Assembly (NCBI GenBank): GCA_002780705.1
Contig: PEUP01000066.1
Span: 1 to 16,656 of the forward strand
Direction of reading: 5' to 3'
Source: Elusimicrobia bacterium CG03_land_8_20_14_0_80_50_18
GTDB taxonomy: Bacteria; CG03
DNA: 16,656 bases
Below, piece after piece: positions 6,899-13,243 of this stretch (the first letter of the stretch is position 1; each line of letters opens with the position of its first letter). The translations under genes and the position numbers were made by a program. The notes under the pieces were generated by a model. The model was not told where the DNA came from. It did no database searches and saw nothing but the letters and a program-made list of their open reading frames with translations.

Positions 6899-7974
6899 TG
6901 CCTTTCGAGATGAGAAAAATACTGCTCTGCGTCCTTTTAGGGGCTTGCGCTGTTTTTGCCGATTCATGGAGCGAGAAACCGGACATAGATTTTTACGCGC
7001 ATCCTTTTGTCGAGGACGCCGATGACCTCCATGAATACAGGACAGGCCGTGTCACAAGCGAAAATGAAGAGTTTGTTTTCTCTTCGCGTGGTAAAAAATA
7101 CCCCCTGGATAGTTATAATTTTAGGGTGCAACTATTCGCCGGTGAAAGGGTGCTCTGCGTGATAGAGGACGGGCGCGCGGGGGTGCTGGATTATGACAGA
7201 ACCCGGCCGCTGGCTCTGCTCATTTTTCTGTTCGCGCTCGGCGTTATCGCGCTCAAGGCCGTCTCGGGAGCCCGCGCTCTGGCGGCCCTGTTCTTTGCCC
7301 TGCTTGCCGTGTTCGCTGTGTATGTGACTGCTGTTCTGAAAGGCGCGCCTCCCGCCGCTTCCGCGCTTCTTCTTTGTTTTATCATCTCGCTGGTGACGCT
7401 TTACGCCGTCTGCGGGAAGGGGAGAAAGGCGCCCTCGGCCTTAGCCGGAGCCGTTTTCGGTATCTTTTCAGCGGCCCTCACGGCGTATATCTTTCTGGCG
7501 GCGCTGAAAACCCGGGGGTTTTCCGACGAAAACATACAGCTTCTGAATTATCTTTCGCGTACGCTGCAAATAGCTCCGCGTGACGCGGGGAGTGTGTTTC
7601 TGGCGGGTATCATCATTGCCGCGACGGGTGTGATAATGGATGTGGCCATCACCATAAGCTCGTCACTGTCGTCAATACAATCGGCGAATCCCGCGATAAG
7701 CCGCGCGAAGCTTTTCCGCAGGGGGATGAATATAGGAGGGGATGTGATAGCGTCAATGTCGGGCAGTCTTCTTTTCGCTTACGCGGGCGGCGCGCTTTTC
7801 CTCATACTGAGCCGGAGTTTTTTCACATATTCCGCGTCTTTTCTGCTCAACGCCGAATGGTTTGCCGCCCTGATCGCCGGTATTTTCGCGGGGACCTGCG
7901 GCATGATATTGACGGTGCCGGCCACCGCCGCCGCGTCCGCCTTTCTCCTCACAAGAAAAAGGGGACGTCCTTAA
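6898..7974 (+). CDS. YibE/F family membrane protein, second of a tandem pair
   Basis: A 358-residue paralogue of the preceding gene. It has a signal-like start (KILLCVLLGACAVFA), a soluble domain with DLHEYRTGRVTSENEEFVF and about eight membrane helices. The family core reads ATGVIMDVAITISSSLSSI, then LFRRGMNIGGDVIASMSGSLLFAYAGGALF, closer to the typical YibE/F signature than the first copy. ATG at 6898 overlaps the upstream TGA by one base; a second ATG at 6910 is an alternative. The last residues (about RKRGRP) and the TAA stop lie inside the left inverted repeat of the 7955-8166 element, so the natural C-terminus was probably replaced when the element inserted. Two similar but diverged subunits side by side suggest a heteromer, by inference. 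Confidence 0.8.
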   Translation: MPFEMRKILLCVLLGACAVFADSWSEKPDIDFYAHPFVEDADDLHEYRTGRVTSENEEFVFSSRGKKYPLDSYNFRVQLFAGERVLCVIEDGRAGVLDYDRTRPLALLIFLFALGVIALKAVSGARALAALFFALLAVFAVYVTAVLKGAPPAASALLLCFIISLVTLYAVCGKGRKAPSALAGAVFGIFSAALTAYIFLAALKTRGFSDENIQLLNYLSRTLQIAPRDAGSVFLAGIIIAATGVIMDVAITISSSLSSIQSANPAISRAKLFRRGMNIGGDVIASMSGSLLFAYAGGALFLILSRSFFTYSASFLLNAEWFAALIAGIFAGTCGMILTVPATAAASAFLLTRKRGRP

Positions 7975-8166
7975 TATTCTAACAGTACCCCGTAATTGTG
8001 TGCAAAACTGTAATCCTGTCTGTAGGAGAGAGGGGGGGGCTATCATCAATCAATCGGGACTGGAAAGTCCCTCCTATATAGAAAATTAAGGACGTCCCCT
8101 TTTCCCGTCCCCTTTTCCTCCCCTTTTCCCTTTTCTGTACAGAATATTAAGGACGTCCCCTTTTTC
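7955..8166. mobile_element. MITE-like 212-bp element with 26-bp terminal inverted repeats
   Basis: The 26 bases at 7955-7980 are the exact reverse complement of 8141-8166 (core AAGGGGACGTCCTTAATATT). The inside carries a third, direct copy of the core (8085-8103), a GGGACT/AGTCCC hairpin with loop GGAA (8056-8071) flanked by TAGGA (8023-8027) and TCCTA (8072-8076), and C/T-rich GTCCCCTTTTCC reiterations at 8104-8135. No transposase gene is inside. The type of core resembles ends I associate with IS200/Y1-transposase-mobilised repeats; that link is memory and inference. No target duplication was evident. The left end forms the 3' end of the second YibE/F gene. The 371-bp gap before groES consists of this element, the groES promoter/CIRCE and the 8254-8316 repeat. 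Confidence 0.7.
8085..8103 (+). repeat. internal direct copy of the inverted-repeat core
   Basis: ATTAAGGACGTCCCCTTTT here is identical to 8146-8164 of the right terminal repeat, 61 bp apart and in the same orientation. A degenerate relative is at 10366-10386. Confidence 0.8.
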
Positions 8167-8169
8167 CCC

Positions 8170-8198
8170 TTGACAAAAAAAACACATTTTTGTAATTT
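8170..8198 (+). promoter_or_regulatory. groESL promoter
   Basis: A perfect TTGACA -35 at 8170-8175. The -10 is either TGTAAT (8191-8196, 5 of 6 bases but a 15-bp spacer) or TAATTT (8193-8198, 17-bp spacer). The CIRCE operator begins at 8197, overlapping the -10 end and the expected transcription start. The -35 starts 4 bp past the right end of the MITE-like element. Confidence 0.65.
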
Positions 8199-8223
8199 AG
8201 CACCTGGAACGGTTTGGTGCTAA
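8197..8223 (+). promoter_or_regulatory. CIRCE operator (HrcA binding site)
   Basis: TTAGCAC at 8197-8203 and GTGCTAA at 8217-8223 form an inverted repeat of exactly the CIRCE geometry (9-9-9 bases, consensus TTAGCACTC-N9-GAGTGCTAA). Seven of nine bases match in each arm; the two inner bases are CT and TG instead of TC and GA. One further base pair extends it outward (T8196/A8224). CIRCE is the site of the heat-shock repressor HrcA, found before groESL in many bacteria; position between promoter and groES fits. Confidence 0.88.
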
Positions 8224-8253
8224 ACCATAATGGGTTTGGTCGATTTAAAGGCC

Positions 8254-8316
8254 GGGGTATTTCCCCTTTTTTTGTAAAAGGGGTGGCAGGCCGAAGGTCT
8301 GACGGGGTATTTCCCC
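8254..8316. repeat. hairpin-rich repeat in the groES leader
   Basis: GGGGTATTTCCCC occurs twice (8254-8266 and 8304-8316). Between them are two hairpins: CCCCTTTT/AAAAGGGG with loop TTTGT (8263-8283) and CAGGCC/GGTCTG with loop GAA (8287-8301, one G-T pair). The pattern looks like a dispersed mini-repeat inserted into the 5' untranslated region. A role as RNA structure in the leader is possible but unproven. Confidence 0.6.
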
Positions 8317-8345
8317 GCTGAGAATAACAACAGGAGGTAGAGGTT

Positions 8346-8633
8346 ATGAATCTGGAAATGCTTGGAGACAGGGTTTTGATTGAGCAGGAGAAGGGTGATG
8401 AGAAGACCAAGAGCGGTATTATCATCCCCGACACGGCGAAAGAGAAACCGCAGAAAGGCACGGTTGTGTCTGTGGGCCCGGGAAAGAGGGACGATTCGGG
8501 AAAGCTCATTCCCATGGAACTGAAAGCAGGCGACAAGGTGCTTTATGGCAAATACGCCGGCACCGAAGTCAAACTTGATGGCAAGGACTATGTTTACATG
8601 GATCAGAGCGATGTCATCGCGAAAGTAAAATAA
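8346..8633 (+). CDS. groES: co-chaperonin GroES
   Basis: A 95-residue GroES/Hsp10, the heptameric lid that closes the GroEL folding chamber in the cytoplasm. The start LGDRVLIEQ, the mobile loop with the IIIP core that contacts GroEL (GDEKTKSGIIIPDTAKEKPQKG region, residues about 17-38), VVSVGPGK and DKVLYGKYAGTEVKLDG are all typical, and the length is normal. A strong ribosome binding site AGGAGGT (8332-8338) sits 7 nt before the ATG. It is followed after 18 nt by groEL in the usual operon order. The leader carries a promoter overlapped by CIRCE, so heat-inducible HrcA repression is expected. Nothing is missing. Confidence 0.97.
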   Translation: MNLEMLGDRVLIEQEKGDEKTKSGIIIPDTAKEKPQKGTVVSVGPGKRDDSGKLIPMELKAGDKVLYGKYAGTEVKLDGKDYVYMDQSDVIAKVK

Positions 8634-8651
8634 ATTAAGGGGGAAAATAAA

Positions 8652-10286
8652 ATGGCAAAACAATTAAGACTTGATCACGACGCTTTTGCGTCGCTTCAGA
8701 AAGGCATTGAACAGCTCGCCGCCGCGGTGAAGATAACGCTGGGGCCTAAGGGCCGATTCGTCGTTCTTGACAAAAAATTCGGTTCGCCGACGATCACCAA
8801 CGACGGCGTGACAGTGGCGAAAGAAATTGAGCTCAGCGAACCTTTTGAGAACATGGGCGCTCAGCTCGTCAAGGAAGTGTCTTCCAGGACGAACGATGTC
8901 GCCGGTGACGGGACGACAACCGCTGTTGTGCTCGCCGAGGCCATATTCAAAGAGGGTCTCAGGAACATCACGGCCGGAGCCAACCCTCTTCATCTGAAAA
9001 AAGGCATGGATGGCGCTGTGACGGTAGCCGTGGCGGAGATCAAGAGACTCGCCAAGAAGGTGACGACCAAGGAAGAAATATCCCAGATAGCCACGATTTC
9101 GGCCAACTCAAAGGAAATCGGCGACATGATAGCCGACGCCATTGACAAGGTCGGCAAAGACGGCGTCATCACCGTTGACGAGGGAAAAACCTCATCCACC
9201 GTGCTTGAGACGGTGCAGGGAATGCAGTTTGACCGAGGCAACATTTCGCCTTATTTCGTCACCGACGCCGAAAGGATGGAAACGGTTCTTGATGAGCCCT
9301 ACATAATAATAGCGGACAAGAAAATATCATCCATGCAGGAAATCATCCCCGTTGTTGAGAAGATCGCCAAAACCGGCAAGCCTTTCCTCATCATAGCTGA
9401 TGAGGTGGAAGGCGAGGCCCTGGCGACGCTGGTTGTCAACAAGCTCCGCGGCGTGCTCAAATGCGCGGCGGTCAAAGCCCCGGGCTTTGGCGACAGAAGA
9501 AAAGAGATGCTCGCCGATATCGCTGTGCTGACAAAAGGCACGGTCATATCCGAGGATGTCGGTATGAAGTTCGAGGAGACAAAACTTGACATGCTCGGCC
9601 AGGCCAAGAGGGTGACGATAGACAAGGAAAACACCACCATCATAGACGGCTCGGGCGACAAGAAAGATGTGTCCGCGAGGGTTGAGCAGATAAAAAAACA
9701 GATAGAGGAGAGCGATTCCGATTATGATAAGGAAAAGCTGAATGAGCGTCTCGCCAAACTTTCGGGGGGTGTGGCCGTCATCAAAGTCGGCGCGGCCACC
9801 GAGACCGAGATGAAAACCAAAAAGTTCAAGGTTGAGGACGCCAAGCACGCCACGATTGCCGCTCAGGAAGAGGGCATAGTGCCGGGCGGCGGCGTAACGC
9901 TGCTTGCGGCAATCAAAAAGGTGAAGGCCATAAAGTGCAGCGACCCCGAAGAACAGACGGGCGTGAACATCATCGCGAAAGCCCTCGAGGCGCCGATGAG
10001 AGAAATCGCGCGCAACGCCGGAGCCGAAGGCACCGTCGTCGTGCAGGAAGTGATGAAGATGGCGACTGGACACGGCTATGACGCCGAGAAAGGCGAGTAT
10101 GTTGACATGCTCAAGGCCGGGATTGTTGATCCCGCCAAGGTTGTCAGGGCTTCTCTTGAGAACGGCGCTTCCATCGCGTCTATTCTTCTGACTTCCGAAT
10201 GCCTTATAACGGATCTTCCGGAAGAAAAGAAGGAAATGTCTATGCCCGGCGGCGGTTACGGCGGCGGAATGGGCGGAATGATGTAA
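8652..10286 (+). CDS. groEL: chaperonin GroEL
   Basis: A 544-residue Hsp60 chaperonin forming a double heptameric ring that folds proteins with ATP and GroES. Equatorial ATP-site motifs are LGPKGR (30-35) and GDGTTT (85-90); the apical domain, about 190-370, includes PGFGDRRKEMLADIA; VEDAKHAT carries the catalytic Asp for ATP hydrolysis; and GIVPGGGVTLL is present. The C-terminus is the flexible Gly/Met tail GGGYGGGMGGMM. Ribosome binding site AGGGGG is upstream of ATG, and the gene is 18 nt after groES. The N-terminus (KQLRLDHDAFASLQKG) and GRFVVLD in place of the common GRNVVLD are slightly divergent, consistent with an uncultivated lineage. It ends at a strong terminator, so groESL is a two-gene operon. 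Confidence 0.97.
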   Translation: MAKQLRLDHDAFASLQKGIEQLAAAVKITLGPKGRFVVLDKKFGSPTITNDGVTVAKEIELSEPFENMGAQLVKEVSSRTNDVAGDGTTTAVVLAEAIFKEGLRNITAGANPLHLKKGMDGAVTVAVAEIKRLAKKVTTKEEISQIATISANSKEIGDMIADAIDKVGKDGVITVDEGKTSSTVLETVQGMQFDRGNISPYFVTDAERMETVLDEPYIIIADKKISSMQEIIPVVEKIAKTGKPFLIIADEVEGEALATLVVNKLRGVLKCAAVKAPGFGDRRKEMLADIAVLTKGTVISEDVGMKFEETKLDMLGQAKRVTIDKENTTIIDGSGDKKDVSARVEQIKKQIEESDSDYDKEKLNERLAKLSGGVAVIKVGAATETEMKTKKFKVEDAKHATIAAQEEGIVPGGGVTLLAAIKKVKAIKCSDPEEQTGVNIIAKALEAPMREIARNAGAEGTVVVQEVMKMATGHGYDAEKGEYVDMLKAGIVDPAKVVRASLENGASIASILLTSECLITDLPEEKKEMSMPGGGYGGGMGGMM

Positions 10287-10328
10287 AAAAAGGGGATAGC
10301 CCCCTCCGCCCTCGGGCGGCAATGCTTG

Positions 10329-10358
10329 CGGGGAGGCGCTTCGTCGCCTCCCCGTTTT
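10329..10358 (+). terminator. rho-independent terminator of groESL
   Basis: A perfect 10-bp stem CGGGGAGGCG (10329-10338) / CGCCTCCCCG (10345-10354) with loop CTTCGT, followed by TTTT and CATTTTG. Two smaller stems precede it: GGGG/CCCC at 10292-10303 and CCGCC/GGCGG at 10306-10319. Confidence 0.85.
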
Positions 10359-10365
10359 CATTTTG

Positions 10366-10386
10366 TTAAGGCCGTCCCCCTTTTCC
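10366..10386 (+). repeat. degenerate copy of the MITE core
   Basis: TTAAGGCCGTCCCCCTTTT at 10366-10384 matches the core TTAAGGACGTCCCCTTTT of the 7955-8166 element with one substitution and one inserted C. No inverted partner is visible nearby. Confidence 0.6.
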
Positions 10387-10478
10387 AAAGACTGTTTCCG
10401 GGCTGTGTAACAAATTTGCCAGCGAAAACAATAAGGCCGGCAAAAAGAAGAATTGACCGGCGCCGCCTCGCGCGAGGC

Positions 10479-10506
10479 TTGCGTATTCCGCGTATTTATA
10501 TATAAT
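10479..10506 (+). promoter_or_regulatory. candidate bipA promoter
   Basis: A perfect TATAAT -10 (10501-10506) in an AT-rich stretch with a weak TTGCGT -35 (10479-10484, 16-bp spacer). A perfect 14-bp palindrome, GCCTCGCGCGAGGC (10465-10478), abuts the -35 and could be an operator. The leader to ATG 10587 is about 75 nt and contains a CAAATT/AATTTG inverted repeat at 10565-10578. Confidence 0.45.
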
Positions 10507-10586
10507 CAGCTTTCCAAACCAAGATTTGAGGAATGCGGATGCTGTCATATCGTCACCAGTTTCACAAATTTTAATTTGAGTAAAAA

Positions 10587-12392
10587 ATGAGAAAAATTAA
10601 AAATATCGCAATCATCGCGCATGTGGATCACGGCAAGACCACACTCGTCGACGCCATGCTGAGGCAGACAGGTGTTTTCAGGGATAACCAGGTCGTCGCC
10701 GAGAGGGTGATGGATTCAAACGACATTGAGAAGGAAAGGGGCATAACTATTTTTTCAAAAAACGCCGCCTTTACCTACAGGGGCTATAAGGTGAACATTG
10801 TGGACACGCCCGGCCACGCCGATTTCGGCGGCGAGGTGCAGCGCATAATGAAGATGGCCGATTCCGTGCTTCTGCTCGTTGACGCTTTTGAGGGCCCGAT
10901 GCCGCAGACGAAATATGTGCTCAAAAAATCGCTGGAGCTCGGCCTGCGGCCGGTTGTCGTCATAAACAAAATAGACCGCCCGCGATGCCGGCCTGAAGAG
11001 GTGCTGGAAGAAGTCTTTGATCTTTTCCTGGAGCTTGACGCCAATGACGAACAGCTTGATTTTCCCGTTGTTTACGCTTCCGCCAGGGACGGCATAGCCA
11101 AATACCAGCCGGACGACGAGTCGGATGACCTCAAGCCGCTCCTGGACACAATAATAAAACGCGTCCCCGACGCTGTCGGCGATGTTGACGCACCGGCGCA
11201 GTTTCTCGTATCCGCCATAGAATATGACAATTACATAGGGCGCATAGGCACGGGCAAAATACACAAGGGCACGCTCAGGCGCGGCGCGAAACTTCTTCTG
11301 CTGAAAAGGGACGGCAGTTCCGCGGAATTCACGATAACAAAGCTTTTTGTTTACGAGGGCCTGCTGAAAAAAGAGGTGGAAGAGGCCATCGCCGGAGACA
11401 TCGTGTCTGTGGCGGGAGCGGAAAATATTGATGTCGGCGAAACCATAGCCGATCCCGAGAATCCCGTGGCTCTCCCGTCAATAGATATAGATCTCCCGAC
11501 GCTGTCAATTGAGTTTATGGTTAATGACGCGCCTTTCGTCGGTATGGATGGCAAGAATGTCACATCCCGCCGTATCTGGGACAGGCTGCAGAGGGAACTG
11601 CAGAGCAATGTGAGCATAAAAGTTGAAAAAACATCTGCCGCCGACAGTTTTACGGTCAAGGGCCGCGGTGAGCTGCAGCTTGCCATACTCATAGAAAATA
11701 TGCGCAGGGAAGGTTTTGAGCTCCAGTTGTCAAAACCGCAGGTCATAACGAGGGAGATTGACGGGATACTCTGCGAGCCCTTTGAGACGGCTTTTATAGA
11801 TGTGGGTCAGGACTACGCCGGCATCGTCATAGAGAAACTCGGCAAGAGGAAGGGCGAGATGCTGGTAATGGCGCCGGGAAAAGACGGCAACACGAGGATG
11901 GAATTCCGCATTCCCTCGCGCGGCCTTCTCGGCTACAGGAATGAATTTATAACCGACACCCGGGGCACGGGCATAATCAATCGCAGCTTTCTGGAATACG
12001 CGCCGCACTGCGGGGAGATGCCCGGCAGGGTGAAAGGGGCGCTCGTCGCCATGGAAACAGGCGTCGCCGTCGCCTACGGTATAGCAAATGTGCTGGACAG
12101 GGGCGTGTTTTTCATAAAACCCGGCGACAAGGTTTACGCGGGGATGGTTGTCGGCGCCCACAGCAGAGAGAGCGATCTCATCGTGAATGTGTGCAAGACC
12201 AAGAAGCTCACGAACATGCGCGCCGCCGGTTCGGATGATGCTATCAAGCTCCCGCCCTCAAGGCAGTTCACGCTGGAACTGGGGCTGGAATACATAAACG
12301 AGGACGAGCTTATGGAGGTGACGCCCTTAGCCATAAGGGTCAGAAAAAAAATCCTGGACCACAGCCGCCGCAAACGCTTTTCCAAAAAATAG
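10587..12392 (+). CDS. bipA: translational GTPase BipA/TypA
   Basis: A 601-residue ribosome-binding GTPase of the EF-G/LepA class that helps 50S assembly and stress or cold adaptation. All GTP-binding motifs are present: G1 AHVDHGKTTL (11-20), G2 Thr54 in ERGITI, G3 DTPGH (73-77) and G4 NKID (127-130). Beta-barrel domain 2, the EF-G-like domains III and V, and the BipA-specific C-terminal region (GVAVAYGIANVLDRGVFFI, YAGMVVG, KLTNMRAAGSD) follow in order, at the normal length of about 600. The Shine-Dalgarno sequence is weak (TTGAG about 6 nt before ATG). It stands alone after the groESL terminator. No anomaly in the coding sequence. Confidence 0.96.
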   Translation: MRKIKNIAIIAHVDHGKTTLVDAMLRQTGVFRDNQVVAERVMDSNDIEKERGITIFSKNAAFTYRGYKVNIVDTPGHADFGGEVQRIMKMADSVLLLVDAFEGPMPQTKYVLKKSLELGLRPVVVINKIDRPRCRPEEVLEEVFDLFLELDANDEQLDFPVVYASARDGIAKYQPDDESDDLKPLLDTIIKRVPDAVGDVDAPAQFLVSAIEYDNYIGRIGTGKIHKGTLRRGAKLLLLKRDGSSAEFTITKLFVYEGLLKKEVEEAIAGDIVSVAGAENIDVGETIADPENPVALPSIDIDLPTLSIEFMVNDAPFVGMDGKNVTSRRIWDRLQRELQSNVSIKVEKTSAADSFTVKGRGELQLAILIENMRREGFELQLSKPQVITREIDGILCEPFETAFIDVGQDYAGIVIEKLGKRKGEMLVMAPGKDGNTRMEFRIPSRGLLGYRNEFITDTRGTGIINRSFLEYAPHCGEMPGRVKGALVAMETGVAVAYGIANVLDRGVFFIKPGDKVYAGMVVGAHSRESDLIVNVCKTKKLTNMRAAGSDDAIKLPPSRQFTLELGLEYINEDELMEVTPLAIRVRKKILDHSRRKRFSKK

Positions 12393-12447
12393 GTTCTCTT
12401 CCGGTGTAGCGCTCAGAGCTTGCTTGTGGCGCGGCAATGTATTTCAG

Positions 12448-12476
12448 TGACCTATGATATAGGTCATATGACCTAT
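12448..12476 (+). promoter_or_regulatory. three-half-site operator of the winged-helix gene
   Basis: Half-sites TGACCTAT (12448-12455), ATAGGTCA (12459-12466) and TGACCTAT (12469-12476) alternate in orientation. The last two form a perfect 18-bp palindrome, ATAGGTCATATGACCTAT (12459-12476); the first two form an 8-bp inverted repeat with spacer GAT. TATGAT at 12453-12458 could be a -10 inside the operator, though I see no good -35. The ribosome binding site (AAGGGGG, 12478-12484) follows directly, so a bound dimer would block transcription or early elongation. Autoregulation by the adjacent regulator is inference. Confidence 0.7.
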
Positions 12477-12488
12477 GAAGGGGGATAT

Positions 12489-12818
12489 ATGCTTGAGGCG
12501 CTGCTGGGCTCAATAAACAGGGAAAGGGTTCTTCTTTTTTTGTACACCCGCAAAGAAGGATACGCGAGGGAAATTTCACGGTTTTTTAAAATCAACCTTA
12601 ATCAAATTCAAAAACAATTGGAAAGACTTGAAACCGGCGGAATTGCGTATAGCCGTGTTGTGGGCAAAACCCGGCTGTACGGACTGAATCCCCGCTATCC
12701 TTTTCGGGCTGAATTAAATTCGCTGCTTGCCAGGGTGCTGGAATTTTATTCCGCTGAGGACCGGAATCAACTGACAATGAACCGGCGCAGGCCGAGGAGA
12801 AAAGGTAATCCTCTATGA
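12489..12818 (+). CDS. small winged helix-turn-helix regulator
   Basis: A 109-residue DNA-binding protein. Residues about 12-75 look like an ArsR/MarR-type winged helix: LLFLYTRKEGYAREISRFFKI gives helices 1-2, NLNQIQKQLERLETGGI helix-turn-helix with the recognition helix, and AYSRVVGKTRLYGLNP the wing. The tail RRRPRRKGNPL is basic and, from memory, typical of small regulators paired with nucleotidyltransferase genes. I chose ATG 12489 because AAGGGGG lies 4 nt before it and the reading upstream (to ATG 12420) runs through the operator and has no protein-like character. Its TGA overlaps the ATG of the next, decayed frame (ATGA). It probably represses its own promoter. Its original partner gene appears lost. 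Confidence 0.75.
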   Translation: MLEALLGSINRERVLLFLYTRKEGYAREISRFFKINLNQIQKQLERLETGGIAYSRVVGKTRLYGLNPRYPFRAELNSLLARVLEFYSAEDRNQLTMNRRRPRRKGNPL

Positions 12819-13053
12819 AACCGGAAAACTGAACCTCCTCTCTCCGGCAGATTGTGTAAAAGACAGACTCGCTGCGTATTATCACTGAGATGATATGCAG
12901 AGCCTGAAACAAGCTTTGCTCGTTGCAAAGTACAATGCCCTTAATCTGAAAGAGATACTTGATTGGTCCGGGCAGGAAGGGAAGGCGAGGGAATTTGCCA
13001 AAATAAGAAAGCAATTCGTTTTATTACAGCAGCTGCGGAAAAAAACTAAATAG
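12815..13053 (+). pseudogene. C-terminal remnant of a nucleotidyltransferase-like gene
   Basis: An ATG at 12815 overlaps the regulator's TGA in the way of a coupled operon, but that frame stops at once (12830-12832). In another frame, from about 12814, one reads YETGKLNLLSPADCVKDR, then LAAYYH, then TGA (12886-12888), then DDMQSLKQALLVAKYN and on to TAG at 13053. This matches what I remember as the conserved end of DUF6036/AbiEii-like nucleotidyltransferases (LSPTDCVKDRLAAYYHWNDRQSLEQAL), where the TGA replaces the Trp codon TGG. About 78 codons remain; the catalytic N-terminal part is missing, so it looks like a large deletion plus a nonsense change. A free 52-codon ORF from ATG 12895 could still be made but has no clear ribosome binding site. 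Family identity is from memory. Confidence 0.6.
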
Positions 13054-13082
13054 TTTTCGGGCTTGTGCCACCGGGACATGGA

Positions 13083-13107
13083 TTTCTCACCCTGCTCGGG
13101 TTCGAAA
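13083..13107. repeat. small imperfect hairpin, likely dispersed repeat
   Basis: TTTC (13083-13086) and GAAA (13104-13107) surround an inner ACCC/GGGT stem with loop TGCTC. The text GATTTCTCACCCTGCTCGGG followed by TTCGAAATGACA resembles a short intergenic repeat I recall from other uncultivated bacteria. Apart from this and the dcd promoter I see nothing in 13054-13243. Confidence 0.35.
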
Positions 13108-13164
13108 TGACAGCAAGGCGGATATCGCCGGGGCGATTGCTTATGGCAAAATGTCTCTGAAAGT

Positions 13165-13193
13165 TGGACACTCTGCCCGCGAATTTATATAAT
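13165..13193 (+). promoter_or_regulatory. dcd promoter
   Basis: TGGACA (13165-13170, 5 of 6 consensus bases), a 17-bp spacer and a perfect TATAAT (13188-13193). A leader of about 45 nt leads to ATG 13244. Confidence 0.75.
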
Positions 13194-13243
13194 ACTCCGG
13201 AAAAAATCATGGCCGGGCTTAAGGCCGCGCGGGGAGAGAAAAT

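Noticed and set aside
8254..8316. CRISPR-like array from the two GGGGTATTTCCCC units
   Set aside because: Only two 13-bp units, with a hairpin-rich spacer and no cas genes; a dispersed repeat explains it better.
8147..8663. Minus-strand open frames across the groES promoter and gene
   Set aside because: They read through CIRCE, the repeats and groES in reverse; the apparent protein-like text is translation of the dispersed repeat.
9327..10388. 353-codon minus-strand open frame opposite groEL
   Set aside because: It is a shadow of groEL, caused by high GC at third positions; its residues (many His, Arg, Leu) have no family character and the + strand gene is certain.
12420..12488. Upstream ATG extending the winged-helix protein by 23 residues
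   Set aside because: The extension is encoded by the operator palindrome itself and lacks a ribosome binding site; ATG 12489 has AAGGGGG in front.
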